The notes: a model not told the origin generated them from the sequence alone. Shown: positions 8,063 through 16,764, counted from the stretch's first letter. The stretch is DNA of 29,184 nt from an uncultured Aggregatibacter sp. (GCF_901873365.1 NZ_CABFLM010000054.1:1-29184); one strand, 5' to 3'. Made by a program: numbers and translations.

Positions 8063-8071
8063 TGCTAAAAT
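8063..8071 (+). promoter_or_regulatory. Extended -10 candidate for rph-pyrE
   Basis: The sequence TGCTAAAAT is an extended -10 (TGn plus TAAAAT) 37 bases before the rph start codon. No good -35 lies at the right distance, which extended -10 promoters tolerate. Confidence 0.45.
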
Positions 8072-8107
8072 GGCGCGATTTTTTTATTGCTTAACGAGGA
8101 ATTTTTC

Positions 8108-8824
8108 ATGCGTCCGAATCAACGTGCCAACAACCAAACCCGCCCGATTAAAATCACCCGTCATTACACCAAACACGCGGAAGGTTCCGTGCTGGTGGAG
8201 TTTGGCGATACTAAAGTGTTGTGTACTGCCACCGTGGAAGATGGCGTGCCGCGCTTTTTAAAAGGACAGGGACAAGGTTGGGTCACAGCGGAATACGGCA
8301 TGTTGCCACGTTCAACCCACAGCCGTATGCAACGTGAAGCGGCAAAAGGCAAGCAAGGCGGACGTACTTTGGAAATTCAGCGTTTAATTGCCCGCTCTTT
8401 GCGCGCTATGGTTGATTTAGAAGCCCTTGGTGAGCGTTGTGTGACCTTAGATTGTGATGTGATCCAAGCGGACGGCGGCACACGCACCGCTTCCATTACC
8501 GGCGCTTGCGTGGCGTTATGCGATGCGTTGAACGGCTTGGTGGCAAACGGCACATTAAGCAAAAATCCATTAAAAGGCTTGGTAGCGGCGATTTCTGTCG
8601 GCATCGTAAACGGCGAAGCGGTATGCGATTTGGAATACGTGGAAGATTCTGCCGCAGAAACAGACATGAACGTGGTGATGATGGAAGACGGCCGTATGAT
8701 TGAAGTACAAGGTACCGCAGAAGGCGAACCGTTCAGCCACGAGGAATTATTAACCTTATTAGATCTCGCCAAACAAGGCTGCGAGATCATTTTCCAAACC
8801 CAACGTGCGGCATTGGCAGAATAA
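8108..8824 (+). CDS. rph: Ribonuclease PH
   Basis: A 238-residue phosphate-dependent 3'-5' exoribonuclease that trims tRNA 3' ends. It begins MRPNQRANNQTRPIKI and keeps the GRTLEIQRLIARSLRA and DCDVIQADGGTRTASI segments of the phosphorolytic site. The start at 8108 follows AACGAGGA; seven further in-frame codons upstream lack a ribosome-binding site. It is full length, unlike the frameshifted rph of E. coli K-12, so pyrE expression should not suffer that strain's polarity. It is followed by pyrE after 10 bases, a conserved pairing. Confidence 0.97.
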   Translation: MRPNQRANNQTRPIKITRHYTKHAEGSVLVEFGDTKVLCTATVEDGVPRFLKGQGQGWVTAEYGMLPRSTHSRMQREAAKGKQGGRTLEIQRLIARSLRAMVDLEALGERCVTLDCDVIQADGGTRTASITGACVALCDALNGLVANGTLSKNPLKGLVAAISVGIVNGEAVCDLEYVEDSAAETDMNVVMMEDGRMIEVQGTAEGEPFSHEELLTLLDLAKQGCEIIFQTQRAALAE

Positions 8825-8834
8825 GGATAGGAAG

Positions 8835-9479
8835 ATGGAAAACTATAAACAACAGTTTATTGAATTCGCCCTTGCCCGTCAGGTTTTAAAATTTGGTGAG
8901 TTCACCTTGAAATCCGGCCGTGTGAGCCCTTATTTCTTTAACGCCGGTTTGTTTAATCAAGGCGCCGATCTTGCCCGTTTAGGTGAATTTTATGCGGCAG
9001 CCTTACAAGATGCAGGTTTGCAATACGACATAATTTTTGGCCCGGCGTACAAAGGCATTCCCATTGCCACTGCGGTATCTATTGCGTTATTCAACCGTTT
9101 TCACATTAACAAACCGGTATGCTTTAACCGCAAAGAAACCAAAGATCACGGCGAGGGTGGCAATTTAATCGGCAGTCCGTTGCGTGGCAAGGTGTTGTTG
9201 GTGGATGATGTGATCACTGCCGGCACGGCAATTCGTGAATCCATGCAAATTATTCAAGCCAATGAAGCGCAATTAAGCGCGGTATTGATTGCCTTGAATC
9301 GTCAAGAACGTGGCAATGGCGAGCTGTCTGCGATTCAAGAAGTCGAGCGCGATTACCAATGCGACGTGTTATCTATCATTGATTTTGCCGATTTGATGGC
9401 GTTCATTGAAACTCAACCGGAATACCAACAATATTTACCGGCAATGCGCGCTTATCGTGAGCAATACGGCATTAAATAA
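8835..9479 (+). CDS. pyrE: Orotate phosphoribosyltransferase
   Basis: A 214-residue enzyme that joins orotate and PRPP to give orotidine monophosphate, the fifth step of pyrimidine synthesis. The PRPP-binding motif VLLVDDVITAGTA is intact, as is the flexible-loop region FNRKETKDHGEGG. I chose the ATG at 8835 because AAGGATAGGA lies directly upstream, and MENYKQQFIEFAL matches the family N-terminus. A longer frame begins inside rph. It forms an operon with rph and is followed by a paired uptake-signal hairpin. Confidence 0.97.
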   Translation: MENYKQQFIEFALARQVLKFGEFTLKSGRVSPYFFNAGLFNQGADLARLGEFYAAALQDAGLQYDIIFGPAYKGIPIATAVSIALFNRFHINKPVCFNRKETKDHGEGGNLIGSPLRGKVLLVDDVITAGTAIRESMQIIQANEAQLSAVLIALNRQERGNGELSAIQEVERDYQCDVLSIIDFADLMAFIETQPEYQQYLPAMRAYREQYGIK

Positions 9480-9483
9480 AGCG

Positions 9484-9547
9484 AAAGTGCGGTTGTTTTT
9501 CCACGCGTTTTTCAATTTGCTGAGAAAATCCACCGCACTTTTTTGAC
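9484..9547 (+). terminator. Uptake-signal pair after pyrE
   Basis: A forward uptake signal at 9484-9493 and a reverse one at 9532-9541 can form a 10-bp stem with a 38-base loop, followed by TTTT. The long loop makes it a weaker terminator than the others here. Confidence 0.5.
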
Positions 9548-9562
9548 CCTAACGGAGCGACA

Positions 9563-10423
9563 ATGAATTTTATTGGGAAATTTTTAGGTGCCTTAATCGG
9601 CTTTCGATTGGGCGGTTTCTTTGGCATGTTAGCTGGTGTGTTTCTCGGTCATCTTGCAGACAAAAAACTGTATGAACTGGGCACAGTCAATTCTTCTTTC
9701 TTCAAAACGAAAACCACCCGTCAACTGTTGTTTATGCAAACCACCTTTGCGGTGTTGGGGCATTTAAGCAAAGCCAAAGGACGCGTGACGGAGAATGACA
9801 TTCTGTTAGCAACCCATTTAATGGACCAAATGCAACTGGACGATGCCGGTCGTCGTTTAGCGCAAGAGGCATTTAATCGTGGCAAACAGACAGATTTCCC
9901 GATTCGTCAGGTGATTCGTGAATTTCGTCTTGGTTGCGGACAACGTGCGGATTTATTGCGGGCATTTTTATCCGTGCAAATTCAAGCGGCCTTTTCTGAC
10001 GATCATTTACATGACAATGAAAAAGAGGTGCTGTTTATTGTTGCTGAAGAACTGGGCTTATCTCGTGTTCAATTTGAGCAAATGTTGGCGATGGAAATGG
10101 CGGCGCGTCATTTTGCGCGTGGCGGTTTCTACCAACAAGGCGGCTACTACGAGCAACATTCCGGCTCCCAAGGCGGCTATCAACAGCAATCTCAATCCTC
10201 TTCCGGCCCAACCTTAAACGATGCTTATCAAGTGCTTGGGGTTAGCGCGACAGACGATCAACCCACAGTGAAACGTGCCTATCGTCGTTTAATGAATGAA
10301 AATCATCCGGATAAATTAGTGGCAAAAGGGTTGCCGCCGGAAATGATGGAAATGGCGAAAGAGAAAACCCAGCAAATTCAAGCCGCATACGACTTGATTT
10401 GCAAAGCCAAAGGCTGGAAATAA
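9563..10423 (+). CDS. djlA: Membrane-anchored DnaJ-like co-chaperone DjlA
   Basis: A 286-residue protein with the DjlA layout. There is a single glycine-rich N-terminal membrane segment (about 5-30), a central TerB-like helical domain (about 55-180), a Gly/Gln/Tyr/Ser linker (about 187-215), and a C-terminal J domain with HPD at 248-250. DjlA stimulates DnaK ATPase and in E. coli modulates the Rcs envelope response. Its orientation puts the bulk in the cytoplasm. dusC starts 3 bases after its stop codon, so the two are probably co-transcribed. Confidence 0.95.
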   Translation: MNFIGKFLGALIGFRLGGFFGMLAGVFLGHLADKKLYELGTVNSSFFKTKTTRQLLFMQTTFAVLGHLSKAKGRVTENDILLATHLMDQMQLDDAGRRLAQEAFNRGKQTDFPIRQVIREFRLGCGQRADLLRAFLSVQIQAAFSDDHLHDNEKEVLFIVAEELGLSRVQFEQMLAMEMAARHFARGGFYQQGGYYEQHSGSQGGYQQQSQSSSGPTLNDAYQVLGVSATDDQPTVKRAYRRLMNENHPDKLVAKGLPPEMMEMAKEKTQQIQAAYDLICKAKGWK

Positions 10424-10426
10424 CCT

Positions 10427-11365
10427 TTGCGCGTCATTTTAGCCCCGATGCAGGGCGTGCTTGATCCTCTCGTACGTCAATTATTAACGGAAGTGAACGA
10501 TTACGATTTGTGCATTTCCGAATTTGTCCGCGTGGTGGATCAACGCCTCCCACCAAAAGTCTTTTATCGTCTTTGCCCTGAATTACGCCAACAGGGCTAC
10601 ACGCCAAGCGGTACGCCGGTACGTGTGCAACTGCTCGGACAACATCCTCAATGGCTGGCGGAAAATGCCGAACTTGCCATTCAATTAGGTTCCCACGGCG
10701 TTGATTTAAATTGTGGCTGCCCGTCAAAAACCGTCAACGGCAGCAACGGTGGCGCTTCTTTGTTAAAACAACCGGAACTTATCTATCAAGCCACCAAAGC
10801 CATTCGTCAAGCCGTACCGCAAGAACAGGCAGTGAGTGTCAAAGTGCGCTTAGGCTGGGATTCCACCGACTTTGCTTTTGACATTGCGGATGCGGTGCAA
10901 CAAGGTGGCGCCACTGAAATTGCGATTCACGGCCGCACCAAAGCGGATGGTTATCGCGCTGATCGTATCAACTGGCAAAAAATTGGTGAAATCCGCCAAA
11001 AACTCCATATTCCAGTGATCGCCAACGGTGAAATTTGGCGTTGGGAAGATGGGCAACGATGCTTAGAAATGACTGGCTGTGAAGATTTAATGGTTGGTCG
11101 TGGAGCACTCAATATCCCCAATTTAAGCCGTGTGCTAAAACATAACGATGCGCCGTTAAACTGGTCTGAAATCCTGCCGATTTTGCGCAAATACGCCACA
11201 TTAGAAAATTGTCACGACAGTGGTTTTTACCACGTGGCACGCATTAAGCAATGGCTGCAGTATTTGAAATGTGAATATAAAGAAGCAACGGATTTATTTG
11301 AGATTGTAAAACGTTGTCATGATGGAGATGAATTAAGGGCATTATTGGAAGCGCATTTGAGATAG
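10427..11365 (+). CDS. dusC: tRNA-dihydrouridine(16) synthase
   Basis: A 312-residue flavin enzyme that reduces uridine 16 in the tRNA D-loop using NADPH. The catalytic cysteine is Cys98 in DLNCGCPSKTVNG, and the FMN-binding VIANGEIW and GRGALNIPNL segments follow. The whole length parallels E. coli DusC rather than DusA or DusB. The start is TTG at 10427, chosen because RVILAPMQGVLD follows the family N-terminus exactly. It lies 3 bases past the djlA stop with no strong ribosome-binding site, which suggests coupled translation. Confidence 0.93.
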   Translation: MRVILAPMQGVLDPLVRQLLTEVNDYDLCISEFVRVVDQRLPPKVFYRLCPELRQQGYTPSGTPVRVQLLGQHPQWLAENAELAIQLGSHGVDLNCGCPSKTVNGSNGGASLLKQPELIYQATKAIRQAVPQEQAVSVKVRLGWDSTDFAFDIADAVQQGGATEIAIHGRTKADGYRADRINWQKIGEIRQKLHIPVIANGEIWRWEDGQRCLEMTGCEDLMVGRGALNIPNLSRVLKHNDAPLNWSEILPILRKYATLENCHDSGFYHVARIKQWLQYLKCEYKEATDLFEIVKRCHDGDELRALLEAHLR

Positions 11366-11463
11366 CGTTATGTTTGAAATGAACCGCACTTTTTAACTCA
11401 TGTGCTCATGAATAGCGCTTTTTTTACCTACAACGTAAATTGCAACCGCCATAAAGCCAACAC

Positions 11464-12534
11464 TTATTCCCCATAAAACAAGCCCGTGCCATATAAATAA
11501 ACGTCAACCTTATCTCCTACACACAACTCAATTCCATGGTGTTCCTCTAACTCAATGTCGAACCCGTTTATTTCAAGTCGAATCGCCGTAATTTTGCCTT
11601 TGAATTCCACGTGGCGGACGATGGCGTTAAAAAGTGCGGTCGGATTTTGCGGTGTTTTTGACAAGCAGAATTGTTCCGGACGGAGAAGTAGCGTGCCGCT
11701 TTGTTGCCCTTGGCTTTTGTCTATGACGGCAATGTCACCTAATTGGCAATGCGCCGTTGAAGGTGAATTTAAGGTTGCCGGCAACACAATGCTTTCGCCG
11801 ATAAAGGTGGCAGTGGAAAGGTGTTTTGGCGACCAATAAAGCGTACGCGGGTTGGCAATTTGTAAGATTTCTCCATTTTGCAACACAGCGATTTTATCGG
11901 CATAACGCAAGGCCTCGTCTCGATCATGGGTGACGAAAATGGCGGAAGTACCACTTTGGCGGAGTGCTTGCAACATATCATGACGGATTTGTTGGCGCAG
12001 ATGTTCATCTAAGGCACTAAAAGGTTCGTCTAATAAAATCAGTTCAGGATTTGGCGCAATGGCGCGTGCCAAGGCGACACGTTGTTGTTGCCCACCGGAA
12101 AGTTGGTGTGGGAAACGGTCGGCGAGCGCACAAATGCCGGTAAGCGCCATCACTTCGTCAATACGTTGTCGTTCTTCCGGGGAACGACCTTTGCCATCGC
12201 CCAACCCGTAAGCAATATTGCGATACACATTCAAGTGTGGAAATAACACACCTTCTTGCACCACATAGCCTAGCCGACGCTGTTGCGGTGGAATATTGCA
12301 ATTTACGCCAAAAATCAACCGCTCTTTTAGGTAAATTTCACCGTTATCAGGTTGTTCAAAACCGGCAATAGCACGTAGCAAAGTCGTTTTTCCACAACCG
12401 GAAGCACCGAGTAAAAACAAGATTTCGCCACTGTGCAATTCAAGGGAAATATCACGTAGCACATGCGTCTGCCCGAAATGTTTATTGAGGCAGTGGATTT
12501 GTAACAAAGGGAGAGATTTTTGAGTTGTCTTCAT
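11464..12534 (-). CDS. fbpC: Ferric-iron ABC transporter ATP-binding protein
   Basis: A 356-residue ABC ATPase very like Neisseria/Haemophilus FbpC, the energy-coupling subunit of Fe(III) import from the periplasm. From the ATG at 12534, Walker A GASGCGKT is at 43-50, the signature LSGGQ at 145-149, the Walker B Glu near 170 and the switch His at 203. A C-terminal regulatory/TOBE region follows. A GTG at 12558 would add 8 residues; neither start has a clear ribosome-binding site. No permease or binding-protein gene is next to it. It follows xerC by 57 bases. An uptake signal at 11632-11640 encodes TAL. Confidence 0.88.
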   Translation of the reverse strand: MKTTQKSLPLLQIHCLNKHFGQTHVLRDISLELHSGEILFLLGASGCGKTTLLRAIAGFEQPDNGEIYLKERLIFGVNCNIPPQQRRLGYVVQEGVLFPHLNVYRNIAYGLGDGKGRSPEERQRIDEVMALTGICALADRFPHQLSGGQQQRVALARAIAPNPELILLDEPFSALDEHLRQQIRHDMLQALRQSGTSAIFVTHDRDEALRYADKIAVLQNGEILQIANPRTLYWSPKHLSTATFIGESIVLPATLNSPSTAHCQLGDIAVIDKSQGQQSGTLLLRPEQFCLSKTPQNPTALFNAIVRHVEFKGKITAIRLEINGFDIELEEHHGIELCVGDKVDVYLYGTGLFYGE

Positions 12535-12591
12535 TGGTGAAAATCCATTAAGTCGCACTGAAAGTGCGGTAAAAAATCATCGTATTTTTTC

Positions 12592-13482
12592 TTATTTTTT
12601 CCGTTTGGCTCGCGGATGCGCCGCATCATACACGTCGGCTAAATGTTGAAAATTTAAATGTGTATAAATTTGCGTTGTTGATAAATGACTGTGTCCGAGC
12701 AATTCTTGCACCGCGCGTAAATCCGAACTGGCTTCCAACATATGGGTGGCAAAAGAGTGGCGGAGTTTATGCGGATTCAAATGGCTATTCACCCCTTGTC
12801 GAATGCCCCAGCGTTCCAAGCGCATTTGAATCGTGCGCGTGGACATGCGATTCCCCAACTGACTGACAAATAACGCATCGTCTTTTGGGTTAAATAACAA
12901 CCGCACTTTGAGCCATTGTTGAATGGCGTGGGAAGCATAACGTCCCAGTGGCACAATGCGCTCTTTGTTCCCTTTACCAATCACCCTTACTTCACGCACG
13001 CGAAGATTAATGCTGTTTAAGTTCAATCCTTGCAATTCCGACAAACGCAAACCGGAGCTGTAAAACAATTCAATCATGGCGCGATCGCGGATATCAATGG
13101 GCTCTTTGCTGTCATTAGCAAGTAATAGCTGAATTTGATCCCTATCGATGTTTTTGGGTAAATGTTTGGGTTGCTTAGGCGCGGAAACGCCCACGGCCGG
13201 ATTCACCTTGAGCTGCCCTTGATACACCAAATAACTCAAAAAGCGGCGCAACGCAGAAAGGCGTAACGCCAAGCTTTTTTCTTTTAAGCCATCCTGTTTA
13301 CTGCTTTGTGCCAACACATAGCGCACGACACTTGGTGTGACTTGTTGCCATTGTTGAATTCCGGCGTCCTGCAAAATGGCGATAACGCGCACCAACTGAT
13401 GTTGATAGTTGGTCAGCGTATGAGGACTCACTTGACGTTCAATGCGCAAGTAAGTCAGGTATTTTTGCAGTTCGTTTTGCAT
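12592..13482 (-). CDS. xerC: Tyrosine recombinase XerC
   Basis: A 296-residue site-specific recombinase that, with XerD, resolves chromosome dimers at dif. All catalytic residues are present: Arg146, Lys170, His238-x-x-Arg241, His264 and the nucleophile Tyr273. The N-terminal SAM-like DNA-binding domain is intact. XerC rather than XerD or a mobile integrase is favoured by the close match to chromosomal XerC and by the dapF-xerC gene order shared with E. coli. It begins 16 bases after dapF. An uptake signal at 12900-12908 encodes KVRL. Confidence 0.94.
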   Translation of the reverse strand: MQNELQKYLTYLRIERQVSPHTLTNYQHQLVRVIAILQDAGIQQWQQVTPSVVRYVLAQSSKQDGLKEKSLALRLSALRRFLSYLVYQGQLKVNPAVGVSAPKQPKHLPKNIDRDQIQLLLANDSKEPIDIRDRAMIELFYSSGLRLSELQGLNLNSINLRVREVRVIGKGNKERIVPLGRYASHAIQQWLKVRLLFNPKDDALFVSQLGNRMSTRTIQMRLERWGIRQGVNSHLNPHKLRHSFATHMLEASSDLRAVQELLGHSHLSTTQIYTHLNFQHLADVYDAAHPRAKRKK

Positions 13483-13498
13483 CGCAGATGATCGAAAA

Positions 13499-14323
13499 TT
13501 AGAGATAAATCACACCGTCATAGACGTGGGTGGCGCTACCGGTCATATACAGCGGATGCCCTTCGCCTTGCCATTCAATCAGCAAACTGCCGCCAGGCAA
13601 ATCCACCTGCACTTCATTATCCAATACGCCTTGTATAATCCCCACAGCGACTGCCGCACAAGCACCGCTACCGCAGGCTTGGGTTTCGCCCGCGCCACGC
13701 TCATGTACGCGTAATTTAATATGTTTGCGGTTCACCACCTGCATAAAACCAGCATTCACCCGTTCCGGAAAACGCTCATGGTTTTCAAGTAATGGTCCGA
13801 GCTGCGCCACGTTGGCGGTGTGAATATCGTCCACCTGCACCACACAATGTGGATTGCCCATGGATACCGCGCCACAGAGTACCGTTTGAATTTCCGTGCG
13901 CAGAATATAATTTTTCTCGAATTTATTGGCGGTAAACGGAATTTTATTCGGCTCCCAAATGGGTTCGCCCATGTTCACACGCACATTGTCGTCTTCTTTG
14001 ACGGTCAACACCATTTTGCCGTTTTGTGTACTGACGGCGATATCTTTTTTGTTGGTTAGGCCTTTGAGCGTCACAAAACGGGCAAAACAACGAGCACCAT
14101 TACCACATTGCGCCACTTCACTGCCATCTGCATTAAAAATACGATAATGAAAATCCAATTCGGGATCATAAGGCGGCTCTACCACCAACAGCTGATCAAA
14201 ACCAATGCCACGATGACGATCAGCTAAACGTTTAATGGTGTCGGCGGGAAAATAAACGTTCTGCGTAACCGCATCCACCACCATAAAATCATTGCCGAGT
14301 CCGTGCATTTTAGAAAATTGCAT
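13499..14323 (-). CDS. dapF: Diaminopimelate epimerase
   Basis: A 274-residue PLP-independent racemase converting LL- to meso-diaminopimelate for lysine and peptidoglycan. The two catalytic cysteines are Cys73 (NGARC context) and Cys217 (QACGSGACA), the same numbers as in the structurally known Haemophilus enzyme. TAAGGATACAC before the ATG is a good ribosome-binding site. It heads a minus-strand unit with xerC and fbpC and is divergent from asd, an earlier enzyme of the same pathway. An extended -10 promoter lies about 40 bases upstream. Confidence 0.97.
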   Translation of the reverse strand: MQFSKMHGLGNDFMVVDAVTQNVYFPADTIKRLADRHRGIGFDQLLVVEPPYDPELDFHYRIFNADGSEVAQCGNGARCFARFVTLKGLTNKKDIAVSTQNGKMVLTVKEDDNVRVNMGEPIWEPNKIPFTANKFEKNYILRTEIQTVLCGAVSMGNPHCVVQVDDIHTANVAQLGPLLENHERFPERVNAGFMQVVNRKHIKLRVHERGAGETQACGSGACAAVAVGIIQGVLDNEVQVDLPGGSLLIEWQGEGHPLYMTGSATHVYDGVIYL

Positions 14324-14361
14324 GTGTATCCTTAAACAAATAAAAAAATAAATATTTGGGG

Positions 14362-14370
14362 ATTATAGCA
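14362..14370 (-). promoter_or_regulatory. Extended -10 promoter for dapF
   Basis: On the minus strand TGCTATAAT is a perfect extended -10, with TATAAT at 14367-14362, about 38 bases before the dapF ATG. The -35 position overlaps a perfect dyad (TTCACG-5-CGTGAA, 14385-14401), which may be an operator. Confidence 0.6.
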
Positions 14371-14478
14371 CACACGCGATCACTTTCACGTGGTGCGTGA
14401 ATATCACAGCTCACCTGTCAAAAAGTGCGGTCTGTTTTTTGATGATGTTCAAAAATAAAAAAAAGATTGGAAAAAGAC

Positions 14479-14508
14479 TTGCCTTAACGCGCCATCTCTT
14501 GCTATTAA
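14479..14508 (+). promoter_or_regulatory. Candidate promoter for asd
   Basis: A -35 TTGCCT (14479-14484) and a -10 TATTAA (14503-14508) are 18 bases apart, about 38 bases upstream of the asd start. The -35 has four of six matches and the -10 is weaker. An uptake signal lies further upstream at 14423-14431. Confidence 0.4.
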
Positions 14509-14545
14509 TTAATCCCTCAAATTTTCTCTAATAAAGGATACATTT

Positions 14546-15658
14546 ATGAAAAACGTGGGTTTTATCGGTTGGCGCGGAATGGTGGGTTCCGTTTTAATGG
14601 AACGTATGCAGCAAGAAAATGATTTTGCGAACATTAATCCGGTTTTCTTTACCACCTCTCAAGCCGGTCAAGCCGCACCGACATTTGCCGGTAAAGACGC
14701 AGGCACATTAAAAGATGCGTTTGATATTAACGAATTGAAAAAATTAGACATTATCGTCACTTGCCAAGGCGGTGATTACACTAACGACGTGTATCCAAAA
14801 TTAAAAGCGGCCGGTTGGGATGGCTATTGGGTAGATGCAGCGTCTGCATTGCGTATGGAAAAAGATGCCATCATCGTCTTAGATCCGGTAAACCAACACG
14901 TGATTAGCGAGGGCTTGAAAAACGGCGTGAAAACCTATGTGGGCGGTAACTGCACGGTAAGCTTGATGTTAATGGCGTTAGGCGGGCTATTTAAACAGGA
15001 TTTAGTGGAATGGATTTCCGTGGCGACTTACCAAGCCGCGAGTGGTGCCGGCGCTAAAAATATGCGTGAGTTGTTGGTACAAATGGGGGAACTCAATGGC
15101 GAAGTCAAAGCGTTATTGGCACAACCGCATTCTTCTATTTTAGATATTGAACGCGCCGTAACAGCAAAAATGCGTGACAGCGATTTCCCAATTGATAACT
15201 TCGGCGCACCATTGGCCGGCAGCTTGATTCCATGGATTGATAAGCTTTGGGAAAACGGACAAACCAAAGAAGAGTGGAAAGGTTACGCAGAAACCAACAA
15301 AATTCTTGGCTTAAGCGACAACCCGATTCCGGTTGATGGCTTATGCGTGCGTATCGGTGCTTTACGCTGCCACAGCCAAGCCTTCACCATTAAATTAAAA
15401 CGTGATATTCCGTTAGCGGAAATCGAGCAAATTTTAGCGTCTCACAACGAATGGGTGAAAGTGATTCCAAATGACAAAGAAACCACATTGCACGAATTAA
15501 CACCGACCAAAGTGACCGGCACATTAAGCGTTCCGGTCGGCCGTTTACGCAAACTCAATATGGGGCCGGAATACCTCGCGGCGTTCAGCGTGGGCGACCA
15601 ATTATTATGGGGTGCGGCAGAGCCGATTCGTCGTATTTTGGTACAGTTGACAGCCTAA
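14546..15658 (+). CDS. asd: Aspartate-semialdehyde dehydrogenase
   Basis: A 370-residue NADP-dependent enzyme that reduces aspartyl phosphate to the semialdehyde, the branch point to lysine/diaminopimelate, threonine and methionine. The NADP-binding GFIGWRGMVGSVL is at the N-terminus and the active-site Cys136 lies in GGNCTVSL, as in the Haemophilus enzyme. AAAGGATACATTT precedes the ATG. It is divergent from dapF, so the 222-base gap between them serves two steps of one pathway. It ends before a bidirectional uptake-signal terminator shared with folD. Confidence 0.97.
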   Translation: MKNVGFIGWRGMVGSVLMERMQQENDFANINPVFFTTSQAGQAAPTFAGKDAGTLKDAFDINELKKLDIIVTCQGGDYTNDVYPKLKAAGWDGYWVDAASALRMEKDAIIVLDPVNQHVISEGLKNGVKTYVGGNCTVSLMLMALGGLFKQDLVEWISVATYQAASGAGAKNMRELLVQMGELNGEVKALLAQPHSSILDIERAVTAKMRDSDFPIDNFGAPLAGSLIPWIDKLWENGQTKEEWKGYAETNKILGLSDNPIPVDGLCVRIGALRCHSQAFTIKLKRDIPLAEIEQILASHNEWVKVIPNDKETTLHELTPTKVTGTLSVPVGRLRKLNMGPEYLAAFSVGDQLLWGAAEPIRRILVQLTA

Positions 15659-15669
15659 AATAAACAATG

Positions 15670-15724
15670 AAAAAATCCACCGCACTTCCGATGTAAAATC
15701 GATTTAAAGTGCGGTGGATTTTTT
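15670..15724. terminator. Bidirectional uptake-signal terminator, asd/folD
   Basis: An 18-bp perfect stem (15670-15687 with 15707-15724) contains an uptake signal in each arm and ends in A/T tracts on both sides. The 19-base loop has a further 4-bp stem (CGAT/ATCG). It lies between the convergent asd and folD and can stop transcription from both. Confidence 0.85.
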
Positions 15725-15744
15725 ATGTCTTTTTTAAGGAAACG

Positions 15745-16605
15745 CTATGCTGCGTCACCCTGTTGTTTTTCATAAGCGGAAAGCGTGTTTTGCATCAACA
15801 TCGCCACTGTCATCGGGCCTACGCCCCCCGGCACCGGAGTAATATAGGACGCACGCTGTGCGGCAATATCAAATTCCACATCGCCCACAAGTTTGCCCTC
15901 AAGGCGGTTAATGCCCACATCCACCACTACCGCGCCTTCTTTAATCCATTCACCTTTAATGAATTTCGGTTTGCCCACCGCCACCACTAAAATATCCGCT
16001 TGACGAATATGGCTCGCCAAATCTTCGGTGAAACGGTGTGTTACGGTCACGGTGCAACCGGCTAACAGCAATTCAAGTGCCATCGGACGACCGACAATAT
16101 TAGAGGCGCCCACAATGACTGCGTGTTTGCCATAGAAAGAAATACCGGTGGTTTCCAATAATTTCATCACGCCGTAAGGAGTACAAGCGCGCAATGTGGG
16201 AATGCGTTGGCACAAACGCCCAACATTATAAGGATGAAAACCGTCCACATCTTTTTCCGGAGAAATTTGCTCAATCACTTTGGTGCTATCAATGTGTTTT
16301 GGCAACGGCAACTGCACTAAAATACCATCGACTGTATTATCTTGATTCAATTCTTTAATCAGTTCCAACAACGCCTGTTCCGTTGTAGTTTCTGGTAAAT
16401 CGTAAGATTTTGACGTGATGCCGATTTCAGCACAGCTTTTCCGTTTACTGCCCACATACACTTGTGAGGCAGGATCCGCCCCCACTAAAATCACAGCTAA
16501 GCCCGGTGCTCTTTTTCCCTGAGCGACATACTGTGAAATTTGTTGAGCCACATTCGATTTAATTTGACTGGCTAATTGCGTTCCGGAAATAATTTGAGCG
16601 GTCAT
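15745..16605 (-). CDS. folD: Methylenetetrahydrofolate dehydrogenase/cyclohydrolase
   Basis: A 286-residue bifunctional enzyme interconverting methylene-, methenyl- and formyl-tetrahydrofolate with NADP. The key Lys54 is in YVGSKRKSC. The family motifs QLPLPKH, DVDGFHPYNVGRL, GASNIVGRPMA and PVPGGVGPMTVAML are all present. The ribosome-binding site CGGAGACG precedes the ATG. It stands alone, convergent with asd, and starts about 160 bases from the divergent tRNA-Pro. Confidence 0.97.
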   Translation of the reverse strand: MTAQIISGTQLASQIKSNVAQQISQYVAQGKRAPGLAVILVGADPASQVYVGSKRKSCAEIGITSKSYDLPETTTEQALLELIKELNQDNTVDGILVQLPLPKHIDSTKVIEQISPEKDVDGFHPYNVGRLCQRIPTLRACTPYGVMKLLETTGISFYGKHAVIVGASNIVGRPMALELLLAGCTVTVTHRFTEDLASHIRQADILVVAVGKPKFIKGEWIKEGAVVVDVGINRLEGKLVGDVEFDIAAQRASYITPVPGGVGPMTVAMLMQNTLSAYEKQQGDAA

Positions 16606-16722
16606 TGGCGTCTCCGATGAAAAAGAAAATACAAACGTTTGCTATTTTGTCAGAAAAGCCCCTTTTATGTAAGCTGAATTGCAATAAATTTAGGCATTCA
16701 ATGGCAAAATAAAAAAAACTTA

Positions 16723-16750
16723 TTGACTGAATAAGAAAGAAAACTATAAT
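16723..16750 (+). promoter_or_regulatory. Promoter of the tRNA-Pro/tRNA-Arg unit
   Basis: TTGACT (16723-16728) and a perfect TATAAT (16745-16750) are 16 bases apart. The -10 ends 14 bases before the mature tRNA-Pro, leaving a short 5' leader, as is usual for stable-RNA genes. Confidence 0.8.
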
Positions 16751-16764
16751 GCTACACATCTTTT

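Noticed and set aside
8377..8790. 137-codon minus-strand frame inside rph
   Set aside because: It is antisense to the intact, conserved rph and shows no recognisable domain.
12592..13482. Phage or mobile-element integrase
   Set aside because: The tyrosine recombinase is chromosomal XerC by sequence and by its position after dapF.
14324..14545. Lysine riboswitch ahead of asd or dapF
   Set aside because: The gap is short for one, and I see no multi-helix core; only a dyad and promoter elements are visible.
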